From NCBI RefSeq assembly GCF_009811315.1, contig NZ_BLID01000014.1, positions 31,579-95,578 of the forward strand: a stretch of 64,000 nucleotides of DNA, in the 5' to 3' direction. Source of the stretch: Vibrio atypicus. GTDB taxonomy: Bacteria; Pseudomonadota; Gammaproteobacteria; Enterobacterales; Vibrionaceae. The position numbers and the translations under genes are program-made. Position 1 is the stretch's first letter. Each line of letters begins with the position of its first letter. The notes below the pieces were generated by a model. The model had not been told where the DNA came from, did no database searches, and saw only the letters and a program-made list of their open reading frames with translations. Positions 18,901 through 28,900 of this stretch are shown piece by piece.

Positions 18901-21708
18901 ATGACACTCGAATACTACGTTTACACCCAAGGCGCGACGCTCTTACGGGCACTCAATGCTATCGCGGCGTTCTTTCAATCGGCCAGTTTTGCCTCCATGA
19001 CTTCCATCGCCTTAATGATTGGGGCCATCATGACCATGGTGCTTTTCTTTGCCACTCGCAACACCAAACACATTTATGTTTGGGCGATTGTCTTTACGCT
19101 TGTTCCATCGATGCTCCTGCAACAAACCGCTCGCGTCCAAATCATCGATAAAACCGAACCAAGCGGCGTTTATTCGGTGGACAATGTGCCTTATCTTGTT
19201 GCTGTGCCCACTTGGTTTTTCAGCACCATGATGATGGGCGTGACCGAAGCCGTTGAAACCATCTTCATGACCACCGACGATAAACGTTACGGTCGGACAG
19301 GCATGATGTTTGGCTCTGAGTTGTATCAGTTATCCAGACAAGCGGATTTAAGAGACATTGAAGTACGCCGAACCTGGAATGACTTTTTCAAAAACTGCAT
19401 CATTGGTGACATCGAAATCAACCGTAAATACACCTGGAAAGCCCTGCTGAATGCCCCTGATATTTGGGGTTTTCTGGATGGACAATCAATGAGCCCTCTT
19501 CGCGGCGTGATGATTAACGGCATGAGCCAGGAATTTAAAACCTGCCGTGAAATTTACCCGGACTTAAAAAGCCAGTTCGGCGTCGCGTCCGCAGACGAGC
19601 TTGACCTGATTGGCACATATCTTCATGGCGCAAAAGCGGCGACCTATGCCCCTCACGTTCGCAATGCGCTGCAAAACAGTTATCAGGACTTTATTGGTAT
19701 CAGCAATAACGCCGTGGACGTACTTCGACAAAATATGACGATAAACGCGATGCGCCGTAGCATTCATGCGCTCAACCCGAATGCCAGTGCCATGAACTAC
19801 GCCTATACCTCCAACAAAATGCAGCAAACCTCGATGTGGGCAACACTTGGCATGCAAGCGCGTGAGTTCATTCCCATGATGCATACCATGCTGTTTTTCC
19901 TGTTCAGTTGCTTAAGCTTTATGATCGCTGCCGCCGCGCTCATTCCAGCGCTCACCAAAATGGTCTTGGTGAACTACATTAAAACCTTTGCGTATTTAGC
20001 GACCTGGCCTCCCCTGTTCGCGATTTTGAATGTCCTGATGGTTTGGCCATTGGAAATGACCTCATCTGCCACCGCCGACCCCATGAATGGCCTATCCCTA
20101 TCGAACGCCAATGCCCTTGATGAGCTCCACACGCGCTTTGGCTATATGGCAGGCTTTCTTATGATGACCATTCCAGTCTTGGCCGGAAAAGTGCTGCAAG
20201 GAGGCGTTGCCGCAGCGCAAGCCATGAACTACCAGTTAGCCGGAATGATTAACAGTACCAACGCCCGGGTCTCTGCGGCCAGCTCAACCGGTAATATGGA
20301 CTTTGGTAACTTGCAGATGCAAAACCACAGTTTCAATAACACCAGTGCCAATAAGTTTGATGACAACCTATTGATGAGAACGGGCATGGCGACCATTCAG
20401 CAACAAGATGGCGCCTCCATCACCACGTTGCAAAATGACAGCGGACGCCGACTCTATAACGCTCAAGAAGCCGAGTCCAAACCGATTTGGCAAGCGCAAG
20501 CCTCAACCATGTTGCAAAACAGCGTCAGTGACCAATACTCCAGTGCCCTGACCGCGCAAAAACAGAGTATGAATACCTTCACGGATAACTACTCAAACAG
20601 CATGCAGCAAAGCGACCGCTGGAATGATAACTGGTCTCGCAGTCTCTCGTATGGGGATGGCCACAGCACGTCTACCGAAGGTCAAATCAATCAATCTTAC
20701 TCGAAGATGGAATCGGCTATCGATAACATCTCACAAACAATGGGTTGGACACAGGATCAAGCCAGAGCGTATGCCACTGCCGCCAGTACGGGAATTGAAG
20801 TGAGCACTCCAGGCAGTTGGATGGGATTTGGGGCTAAAGCGGGCGTCAACTGGAGTGCCGACCAACGTGAGGCGTACAGCAACATGAACGCTGAGCAGAA
20901 ACAAGCCCTTGAGCAAGCAACGCAGCAATACAGTGAGGGGGCAACCTCAATGGAGCGAGCGGGTCGAACCATTGATACCAAAGAGAACCGCAGCGCAGTG
21001 GAGCAATACGCCCATGACTTTGCGCTTAACCATCAACGTCTGCAAAGCAGTGCGGCTTCTGTCAGTGTGTCCAATGCCGAAGTGGCCAGCTTACAAAACA
21101 TTCAATCTCGCCTTGATACCGATTCGGTGAACTTTAGCGCCAGTGCGGTAACGGGTTTCCAGAATTATTTAGAAGCTACCAACCCCGATAATCCAAATAA
21201 TGTCGCTCGCCTCATGAACGCCACCAAGCCGGAAGATTTGATGGAAGTACGCAATCAATTTAACGAATACACTCGCAGTGATGCGTTTCAAAACGCCTTT
21301 GGGGTCTCGACCTCAACCAGTGACATCGAGGACTTAGGCAAAATGTATCAGCCTAACAACTTAAGCGAGACACCGACGTTATCGCCAGAGCAACAACATG
21401 GAGTCAACAGTGGCGCGGCCAATACCAAGAATAAAATCGACGAAGTGACCATCGATATGATCAACTACCAAGGAAGTGACGAGCTTTATGACCATGATGT
21501 GTATCGTAACGTGAAAGGCAATGTATTGGTAGCCGGAGGGCACATGCAAAACGAAGCGGATCAGCCTGTGACACCCACGATTGACCCAAACTCGGATGTA
21601 GCCAAAACCGTCCAAGACCATCTCGTGACACCGCCACAGATGGATACGGACAGGCCTCCTCATACTGGGTATCAATTGTATGATTCCAATTCCAAAAACC
21701 GCGAATAA
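18901..21708 (+). CDS. traG: TraG, F-type mating-pair stabilisation and entry-exclusion receptor
   Basis: 935 residues, close to F TraG. Several N-terminal membrane segments (about 35-75, 100-115, 330-390, 415-435) are followed by a long polar Ser/Gln-rich periplasmic domain. In F this C-terminal part recognises the exclusion protein TraS of the recipient. It is 3 bases after traH. Confidence 0.93.
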   Translation: MTLEYYVYTQGATLLRALNAIAAFFQSASFASMTSIALMIGAIMTMVLFFATRNTKHIYVWAIVFTLVPSMLLQQTARVQIIDKTEPSGVYSVDNVPYLVAVPTWFFSTMMMGVTEAVETIFMTTDDKRYGRTGMMFGSELYQLSRQADLRDIEVRRTWNDFFKNCIIGDIEINRKYTWKALLNAPDIWGFLDGQSMSPLRGVMINGMSQEFKTCREIYPDLKSQFGVASADELDLIGTYLHGAKAATYAPHVRNALQNSYQDFIGISNNAVDVLRQNMTINAMRRSIHALNPNASAMNYAYTSNKMQQTSMWATLGMQAREFIPMMHTMLFFLFSCLSFMIAAAALIPALTKMVLVNYIKTFAYLATWPPLFAILNVLMVWPLEMTSSATADPMNGLSLSNANALDELHTRFGYMAGFLMMTIPVLAGKVLQGGVAAAQAMNYQLAGMINSTNARVSAASSTGNMDFGNLQMQNHSFNNTSANKFDDNLLMRTGMATIQQQDGASITTLQNDSGRRLYNAQEAESKPIWQAQASTMLQNSVSDQYSSALTAQKQSMNTFTDNYSNSMQQSDRWNDNWSRSLSYGDGHSTSTEGQINQSYSKMESAIDNISQTMGWTQDQARAYATAASTGIEVSTPGSWMGFGAKAGVNWSADQREAYSNMNAEQKQALEQATQQYSEGATSMERAGRTIDTKENRSAVEQYAHDFALNHQRLQSSAASVSVSNAEVASLQNIQSRLDTDSVNFSASAVTGFQNYLEATNPDNPNNVARLMNATKPEDLMEVRNQFNEYTRSDAFQNAFGVSTSTSDIEDLGKMYQPNNLSETPTLSPEQQHGVNSGAANTKNKIDEVTIDMINYQGSDELYDHDVYRNVKGNVLVAGGHMQNEADQPVTPTIDPNSDVAKTVQDHLVTPPQMDTDRPPHTGYQLYDSNSKNRE

Positions 21709-21728
21709 ACAATACTGTTTATTTATAC

Positions 21729-21770
21729 AGCCCTTCATTTAATGTTATTATACCCACTAAATGAAGGGCT
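21729..21770. promoter_or_regulatory. Perfect 13 bp inverted repeat upstream of the exclusion candidate
   Basis: AGCCCTTCATTTA (21729-21741) and TAAATGAAGGGCT (21758-21770) flank a loop containing TATTAT. There is no T-tract, and the ribosome site GGAG follows at once. It could be an operator over a promoter or a structure limiting translation. Confidence 0.45.
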
Positions 21771-21787
21771 ATTTACGGAGAACACAG

Positions 21788-22306
21788 ATGAATAAGATAC
21801 TTACCGTCATTTTAAGCTTGCTGTTCATCGCTCCAACATGGGCGCAGGACAATACTTGGCGCAAAAGCCCAGAGCTCAACGCTCTGATTGCGGAATTAAA
21901 GCAACACTATGCTTCCAATGATTTGTCTGACTTTCGTCATGAGCAGATGGCTCAAGTCGATAACCTGTCCTTTTTTATTCAGTACATCGATAAGCCTGAT
22001 ACGCCTGAGCACAAACTGCTTAAGGCTTACCTATGGGGAACTCAACAAGCTTATATGAACAGTATCAATCAGCAAATCGACACTAATGTCGTGCCATGGT
22101 TCTGCCCAGGAAGTGGACTAAAAACTGTCAGCCCTAACGCAAAGAATCCAACTCAATTTATAGAAAATATCATTTGGCAAGGGTTAGAGGGAGACTTAAA
22201 ACGAGCTCCGACAAGATTTAAAGACTACAATGGTGCTGCTGCCTTTATGTCTACGACTAGTCCCATCACATATGGACTAAAATTAAAATACCCATGTTAC
22301 GAATAA
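21788..22306 (+). CDS. Secreted protein between traG and traD, candidate exclusion or immunity protein
   Basis: 172 residues from ATG 21788, with ACGGAG upstream. A signal peptide ends near TWA. The mature protein has two cysteines (WFCPGSG and the terminal YPCYE) and a helical body, weakly resembling Rap1a/Tai-type immunity proteins (W-x-CP, later a C-terminal PC). F carries its exclusion genes traS/traT at this place. The function is inferred from position; it is not similar to TraT, since there is no lipobox. Confidence 0.6.
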   Translation: MNKILTVILSLLFIAPTWAQDNTWRKSPELNALIAELKQHYASNDLSDFRHEQMAQVDNLSFFIQYIDKPDTPEHKLLKAYLWGTQQAYMNSINQQIDTNVVPWFCPGSGLKTVSPNAKNPTQFIENIIWQGLEGDLKRAPTRFKDYNGAAAFMSTTSPITYGLKLKYPCYE

Positions 22307-22351
22307 CAGCTTTCGTTAACATCATTTATTAAACCCTAATAACAAACCTAC

Positions 22352-22386
22352 ACTGCGTGATACTTCCTGTGTCACGCAGTTTTTTA
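22352..22386 (+). terminator. Rho-independent terminator before traD
   Basis: ACTGCGTGA (22352-22360) and TCACGCAGT (22372-22380) are followed by TTTTTA. It ends the traG/exclusion transcript, so traD should have its own promoter or depend on read-through. Confidence 0.85.
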
Positions 22387-22450
22387 TTCCCTCTCAGATC
22401 TAATCTCAAAACCAAACCTTATTACTCTTTTTTGCCCTATAGGAGCATTT

Positions 22451-24544
22451 ATGCACACGCCTACCCGCAAGAAAAGCAACCACTTTACCCGTGGCGGACA
22501 AGTGACCTTTCACGCCATCACCATGTTCTTCCAAGTGAACAATAAGCTTGTGAAATTCATTGGCTGGGGCGTCGTTGCGCTCACTTTGTTACTGACGTAC
22601 CTAAATTCCCCGCCCAATGCCTTTTGGGGCGAATTTTATTACTTGCGTAATGTTCTCTACGCAAAATTAGGAAAGCCCCTCGATAGCCCTGTCACCACCA
22701 TTTGGGAAGGTGAGCGCTACACTGACACCCTCGCCTCTCAACTGCAAAACTCTGTTCTCCTCGATATCCACGCCACCATTTGGCACAACGTTCAAATCTA
22801 CTTTCTGATTGCTTTAGTGATAGGTATGGCCATCTTCATGATCGCCTTACGCTTTTTTAAAGAGCAAGGCGAAAAACAGAGTGAAGATTTTCATATCCGA
22901 GGCTTTCGCTTAGCCCCGCCAGAAGCCATCACCAAAGAGCTCAAAGCACGAGCAAAAGCCAAAAAGAAACGAGGCTATGGGGATGGGTCAATATCGAGTT
23001 TTAAAATCGATGGTCATGCGCTTTTAAAGCAGTACTTCGAAGTTCAGCACTTACTCATTGATGGCACCACAGGAGCGGGAAAATCCATCATGATCCGCAA
23101 ACTGGTGCGTTGGATACGCGCCCAAGGGGATAAAGCCATCATCTACGATAAGGGATGTACCTTTACAGGAAAATTCTACAACCCTGCGACCGACGTTCTC
23201 CTCAATCCCTTTGATAAACGCTGCGCTAACTGGGATGTCTGGAGTGATGCTATTGAGGCGCCGGATTTTGAAAACATGGCCGCCGCATTGATCCCTCAAC
23301 ATGGTGAAGGCGATCCATTTTGGGTCGATTCAGCACGTACCATCTTCTCATCAACTGCCTACCGAATGAGTCAAGACAATAAGCCTTGTACCACCGAGCG
23401 ATTGCTGAGTTTAATATTAACCTCAGAACTGGAAACGCTTGGCAACTTCTTAGAAGGTACAGAGTCCGCCTCCCTTGTCTCAAAAGACATTAAGAAAACC
23501 GCGATTTCCATCAAATCGGTGTTGGCCACTTACATCAAAAGCCTGCGCTTTTTGGATGGCCTGAATAACGAAGCACGCCCTGATAAACTCAGACAAAAGT
23601 TCTCAATCACAAACTGGGTTCAAGACGATAACCAAAAAGGCTTTTTGTTTCTTTCTAGCAATGCGCAGCAACATGCTTCACTAAGACCACTGATATCGAT
23701 GTGGTTAGCCATTGCTTCCAATGCCATTCTAGGACTGAAAGAAGACGAAGAGCGCCGTATCTGGGTCATTATGGATGAGATGCCGAGCTTGCATAAATTA
23801 CCTGAACTGGGCTCTATCATTGCCGAAGTTCGTAAGTTTGGGGGATGCTATCTGATTGGTATTCAGTCGTATGCGCAGCTCGTCAAAACATACGGGAAAA
23901 ATGCCGCTGAAGAGATGTTCGATTTACTCAACACGCGCTTCTTCTTTCGAGCACCTTCTGAGCCTATGGCGCGTATCTCAGCGAAAGACTTGGGTGAACA
24001 AGAAGTCGATGTGTCAAAAGAAAATGTTTCTTACGGCGCAAATACCTTGCGTGATGGTGTCTCTCTTGGCCATCAAACCATTACACGCCCTGTCGTGTCT
24101 GCTAGCGAAATCCAAGCCTTGGATGATCTGCAATGTTATCTACGCTCACCTGGCATTGATCTCATCACGAGGCTCGATCTGGAATTCGACAAAATGCGTG
24201 ATGTTTGTCCATCGTTTGATAAGCGCACCATTGTGCTTTCGTCTGCAATGAACAAAGTATATGAACAAGCGATCTACCATGAATGCGTGGCGCCAGGACT
24301 GTATTTGAATGAAGAAGATCGCCGTAAGCTAACGGACGCCCAAGAGGCGAACTTTGAAAACGAAGCACAGATGAAAGTGGAAACCGATCAAATTCAGCAA
24401 GCGATAAAAAGTGAGACCGTGAGCGAGCTGGTCAACAAAGACCCGAAGCTAGCCCAAGAGCAAGCCTATCAAGAGGAAGCGCAGCGCAATATTGAAGAAG
24501 CCGCCATTACTCAAGAGGTGGAAATGAGTGATATGTGCGACTGA
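22451..24544 (+). CDS. traD: TraD, type IV coupling protein
   Basis: 697 residues; AGGAG at 22441-22445. Two N-terminal membrane segments (about 37-52 and 113-133), Walker A GTTGAGKS near residue 205, and Walker B VIMDEMPSLHKLPELG near residue 436. It carries the relaxase-DNA complex to the channel. The C-terminus is Glu/Gln-rich, the region that contacts the relaxosome in F. Confidence 0.95.
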   Translation: MHTPTRKKSNHFTRGGQVTFHAITMFFQVNNKLVKFIGWGVVALTLLLTYLNSPPNAFWGEFYYLRNVLYAKLGKPLDSPVTTIWEGERYTDTLASQLQNSVLLDIHATIWHNVQIYFLIALVIGMAIFMIALRFFKEQGEKQSEDFHIRGFRLAPPEAITKELKARAKAKKKRGYGDGSISSFKIDGHALLKQYFEVQHLLIDGTTGAGKSIMIRKLVRWIRAQGDKAIIYDKGCTFTGKFYNPATDVLLNPFDKRCANWDVWSDAIEAPDFENMAAALIPQHGEGDPFWVDSARTIFSSTAYRMSQDNKPCTTERLLSLILTSELETLGNFLEGTESASLVSKDIKKTAISIKSVLATYIKSLRFLDGLNNEARPDKLRQKFSITNWVQDDNQKGFLFLSSNAQQHASLRPLISMWLAIASNAILGLKEDEERRIWVIMDEMPSLHKLPELGSIIAEVRKFGGCYLIGIQSYAQLVKTYGKNAAEEMFDLLNTRFFFRAPSEPMARISAKDLGEQEVDVSKENVSYGANTLRDGVSLGHQTITRPVVSASEIQALDDLQCYLRSPGIDLITRLDLEFDKMRDVCPSFDKRTIVLSSAMNKVYEQAIYHECVAPGLYLNEEDRRKLTDAQEANFENEAQMKVETDQIQQAIKSETVSELVNKDPKLAQEQAYQEEAQRNIEEAAITQEVEMSDMCD

Positions 24545-24576
24545 AGAAGCGTCTAGCTAATAATGAGGATAAGACA

Positions 24577-24837
24577 ATGACAGACACTCAAGACATTCCC
24601 CCCTTTCAATACCCTGTCAAAGACAGTTCTGAGCCAAGTTATTCAAGGAAAAAGCCCTCAAAAGAGCAAAGCGAACTGAAAAAAATTCGAGATCGCATTG
24701 AGAAAATTGAAGAACAACAAGCTTGGGAAGCCCTTTGGGGGGAAAGATACACTTTAAGAGTGAGAACAACGTATGACGACAAGACATATCTTCGGAATGA
24801 GTTTACTGGTTATCGTCTCGGGAGCCAGTGTGGCTAA
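24577..24837 (+). CDS. Small charged protein, unknown
   Basis: 86 residues from ATG 24577 with GAGGA upstream. It has a Pro-rich start, then a charged coiled coil (SELKKIRDRIEKIEEQQAWEALW). Its end overlaps the endonuclease gene by 65 bases. It may be a minor transfer gene downstream of traD; function unknown. Confidence 0.5.
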   Translation: MTDTQDIPPFQYPVKDSSEPSYSRKKPSKEQSELKKIRDRIEKIEEQQAWEALWGERYTLRVRTTYDDKTYLRNEFTGYRLGSQCG

Positions 24838-25516
24838 ACCACTCGGCAATACCACCATTACCTCTTTCAACACCGCCAAGAAGATCATGCAAAAGCATGT
24901 GTACACCACCACAGAGCTACGTAAAACGCTCTATTGCGATGCCACATTTAACGCGAAAAAAGAAATCACGCTCCCAAGTGGTTTCAAGACCAACAAATAC
25001 AAAAATCGATTGAAACGTTGGGAAGCCGAGCACATCGTTCCGGCAGAAAACTTTGGACGAACCTTTATTGAGTGGCGCGAAGGACACCCGCAATGCATCG
25101 ATAACAAAGGAAAAGCGTTTAAAGGCCGTAAATGCGCAGAAAAGGTCAACACCGAGTATCGCCTGATGCAATCGGATTTGTATAACCTCTACCCTGCAAT
25201 TGGCAGTGTCAATGCGGCAAGGGAAAACTACAACTTCACACTACTGCCCCATGCAACGTCCAACTTCGGTCAATGCGATGTGCGTATTGATGGTAGGAAA
25301 GTACAGCCGCCGGAGTCGTCCCGTGGCGCGATTGCTCGCACGTATTTGTAGTTTGAAGCGGTCTATCCTCGATACTCAATGAGTAAAGCACAAAGGCAGT
25401 TAATGCAAGCTTGGGACAAACAATACCCAACAACAAAAGTGGAATGTCAGCGAGCTCAACGGATAAAGCAACAACAAGGCAATACCAACCCTATCCTTGC
25501 CGCTCGTTGTCATTAA
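24773..25516 (+). pseudogene. Endonuclease I (EndA/Dns family), interrupted by an in-frame amber stop
   Basis: A signal peptide (ends near SVA) precedes the endonuclease I domain with active-site RWEAEHIVPAENFGR and LYNLYPAIGSVNAARENYNF. Translation stops at TAG 25349-25351 after RGAIARTYL, but the same frame continues for 54 more codons to TAA 25514-25516. The continuation reads QLMQAWDKQYP and ends near NPILAARCH, the family's normal C-terminus. One base change in a Tyr codon would explain it. The shortened product (192 residues) keeps the catalytic core but loses the C-terminal helix and a cysteine. Such nucleases degrade extracellular DNA. Confidence 0.85.
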
Positions 25517-25626
25517 CTCTCTACCCCTCAATAATCACCAGAGTAGCCATACCCCTGCATTTTGTTACAATGCTCCTGGGCGCTTAGACATACCCATGTC
25601 GAAGCGTTAGCCAAAACATGGATATG

Positions 25627-25679
25627 AAAAAGCCCCGAATGAACCATAAATTCAAACGAGGCCTTTACCATGTATAAGC
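25627..25679 (-). ncRNA. Sok-like antisense RNA
   Basis: On the minus strand TTGCCT (25709-25714) and TATTAT (25686-25691) are separated by 17 bases and form a promoter with a start near 25679-25676. The transcript would cover the mok start and end in a hairpin (stem CCTCG..TGAA / TTCA..CGGGG over 25633-25663) followed by TTTTT. The sequence over the mok start resembles Sok of plasmid R1 (GAGGC before the mok ATG, AGCCCCG upstream). It would block toxin translation. Confidence 0.75.
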
Positions 25680-25720
25680 AACTTGATAATAGCCTCTTAC
25701 TTCATAGGAGGCAAGTTATG
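25670..25720 (+). CDS. Mok-like leader reading frame
   Basis: ATG 25670 opens the frame MYKQLDNSLLLHRRQV, which leads into hok. The NSLLL segment and the underlying AGCCTCTTAC match the mok leader of R1 (DSLL). Here it is in frame with the toxin, unlike R1. GCCTC (25692-25696) can pair with GAGGC around 25708, which could hide the toxin ribosome site. Confidence 0.55.
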
Positions 25721-25867
25721 CCTAAAAAAACGGCTCTCGCAGCCTTAGTCGTGGTCTGCATCACGGCGGTCATTCTCACTGCGCTTTATACCGGTTCGCT
25801 CTGCGATATCCGCTACAAAGATCAGCAAAATGACTTAAGCATCAAACTTGCCTACGAAGTAAGATAA
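25718..25867 (+). CDS. hok: Hok/Gef family membrane toxin
   Basis: 49 residues from ATG 25718, with AGGAGG at 25706-25711. It has a lysine-rich start, one membrane helix (ALAALVVVCITAVILTAL), then the family signature SLCDIRYKD and a C-terminal AYE, as in Hok (SLCEIRYRD...AYES). It depolarises the inner membrane of cells that have lost the element. Its place between traD and traI fits an addiction locus of a conjugative element. Confidence 0.88.
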   Translation: MPKKTALAALVVVCITAVILTALYTGSLCDIRYKDQQNDLSIKLAYEVR

Positions 25868-25870
25868 GGT

Positions 25871-25910
25871 CAAAGGGCAAGAGCTTGCTCTTGTCCTTTC
25901 CTTTATCTCT
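25871..25910 (+). terminator. Terminator after hok
   Basis: AAAGGGCAAGAGC and GCTCTTGTCCTTT form a long stem with one G-T pair, followed by a T-rich tail CCTTTATCTCTTT. Confidence 0.6.
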
Positions 25911-25970
25911 TTGTGAATCTGGTTTCTAAGCGCCCCTACTCTTGGTGGTTCCCGTAAAGGAAACACCACA

Positions 25971-28900
25971 ATGATGTCCATCAGCCCTTTAAGATCGCCC
26001 TCTAACGCTGCTCAATACTACTTAAACGAAGAAAACACCCAAGACCACCCAGACACCTCTCTCGAAAAAGACGCAAGCGACAACTATTACCTCAAGGAAA
26101 AACAACAAGGTGAAAACACCTTTTGGCATGGAAAATTAGCACAAGAAGCAAGATTGCTTGGTAAACCTGTAGAACAAAAAACCTTAGAGACTATCCTCTC
26201 TGGCACACTCAATGATGAAACCATTAAGGGCAAGCGAGAAGACCATAAAAGTGGATTCGATCTCACTTTTTCTGCTCCTAAAAACGCCAGCATACTCGCA
26301 TTGGTCGGTGGGGATTCACGCCTGATTGAAGCGCACAACAACGCGGTGAAATTTGCCCTCTCAGAGTTAGAGAAGGACGTAGCTCAGGCCACGCACACTA
26401 ACGAAGCTGGCGAGCGCGAGTTTCACAATACTCAGTCCATGATTTTTGCGGTTGTTCGTCATAAAACCAGTCGCAACAACGATCCACAAGTTCACTCCCA
26501 TGCCCTCGCTGCCAATATGACCCGAGATCAGGAAGGCAACTTACGTACACTCGCGTCTAACTTAAAACAGAAAGGCGGCGTCATTAACGGCAGTGGCGAG
26601 CGCATCTATAACTTTCAGAAGTATTACACTGCCCTTTACCAAAGCCAGTTCGCCAGAGAATCCGAAGAATTGGGTTTCCAAACAAAAGGACTCGGTAACG
26701 CTCAATTTGATATCGATGGCGTCCCTGAGTCATTACATAAAGCGTTCTCAACACGCAAACAGCAAATTGACCAACAGGTAATGGAGTTTGGCCATGATAC
26801 CCAAGCAAGTAGAGACACCGCAGCCCTTGATACCCGACAGAGAAAAACTTACCACTGCGATGCGACCTTAAACCACAAATGGCAACAAACCGTAAAAGGT
26901 GAAGGTTTTGACCCTGCCCTTTTGGTCAAGCAAAGCCAAGCAATGCCTCAAAAAGGCGGCCATGCCATGCAGCAAGCCCATGAAGCGTTTTCACATGCAA
27001 TGACGCACTTGGGGCAGTACTCAACCTCATTGAGCCTTGAGAAAGTGATTGAGGTCGCGGCCTCAGACTTTACGAAAGGAACACAGCAAGCCAATGCGAT
27101 TGATTTAAAGCAAGTCGCCGACGAGTGGATAAAAAACGGCCAGCTTGTGCCACTGGCTGAGAAAGGACACTACACCTCCCAAACGATGCTGAAAAACGAA
27201 AAAGCACTCATGGACATCACTAAGGGACGGACTCATAACATGCGCACTAATATCGATGAACCGACCCTAAACCGTCTCAATATTGCCCAAGATAATCGCC
27301 AAAAAGTGGCCGACATTTATGGCTCAACCAAACAGTTTCACGTGGTCAACGTATTTGGTTCTTCCGAGCAAATCGCGCAAAACCTACTTAACGCAGGCAA
27401 CCACAGTGGTAAGCGAGTACAGCTTGTCTCTCAAAACACCCAACACCACCGCCATAATCAACAAAACATCCCCCGAGAAAGCCACACCTTTGCCACTTGG
27501 GTTAAGCATTTATTTCAAGACGATCAGCGTCATACCTTACAAGGTCTACTTGATTCTAAGCACCCGCTGACCAACAAGGACATTGTTTTAGTCGATAACG
27601 CAAACAAAATGAGTGCGAATGAACTGCTCTCACTCAGTGAAAAAGCCGGTAACAGCAACAGTAAAGTTATCTTACTTAACCGTGTCTCAAACCGCCAAGG
27701 CATGAAAGCGCACAGCGCTATCGACCTTTACAGTAAAGGAAATGTCACGACGCACACCTGGGTCAACAGCAAACAAGCGGATAGCGTCGTGCGATTGCAT
27801 AATCGAGAGGATCACAACATCGCTCTCACTTACGCCGACTTGCCCGACAAAACCAATGCTCAAGTATTGGCAACCTCTGGAGTCGAACAACGGCGATTAA
27901 CCAATGAGATACGCACCGCTTTGAAGAACGATGGTCAACTCTCGCGTACCAGTGTCACTGTCTTCACCCAGCAACCGCATTACCTTTCAAAGCCACAACA
28001 ACAATTTGCAAAGCATTACCAATCCGGTATGACCCTCAGACAATGGGATAAGGGAAAACCTCACGACTTCGTGATCGCCAGTGTCGATAAAGCCTCTAAC
28101 ACCCTAGAGGTTTTGAGCAAAACGGACGGTAAAGCGAGCACTTTTGACCCTTCATCTAAAGCGTTTCAATCTATGAACATGCAATTGTACAAACCAGACG
28201 CCCTTGAGATCTCACAAGGCGAACGTATTCTGGCCACAAATAAGCACTTTCCTTCTCAACTCGAAGCTGGACACCGTTACCTCGTCACGTCCATCACTAA
28301 AAACTCATTAACACTAACCAATCAACAAGGGCAATCAAGTACGCTCCCTCTAGATAAATTGAAAGACGCACCACTCACGTATGACTATGCTCACTCAGCA
28401 AATCACTTTGAGCCTAGAGAACATACCTTACTGTCGGGAAAAGCCTTTACGCTCTCAAAAGAGTTGCTTAATGACCTAACAGAAAACAGCCGTCGTTTAG
28501 ATATCTTCACCGATCATCCAGAAAAAGCGCAGCAAGCGTTGGAAAAAGGCGAAATAAGGCCATCATCTATCGAGCGAGTTCTACATACTCAGAACATCAA
28601 TGACCGCTATCTATCTGAAGCAACGCAGCCAACCCTCAGACACGACATTGAACACGCTATCGGTGCTCTCGCGAAAGAGCAACAAGCGCCCGAGTCAGAG
28701 AAAGCGGTGAATTTCGCCCTAAACCACCTGTCAGAAAAAGAGGCCGGATTTACTCAAAAAGAGCTCGTGATTGAGGCGGTACGTTATGCCTTTGAGGAAA
28801 CCAATAGTCCGATCACCAAAGCGCAGATTGAAGCCGAGTTGGCGAAACGCAGTGACGCCCTTTCTGCCGAATACAGTGACGGTACACGTTGGACGACAGA

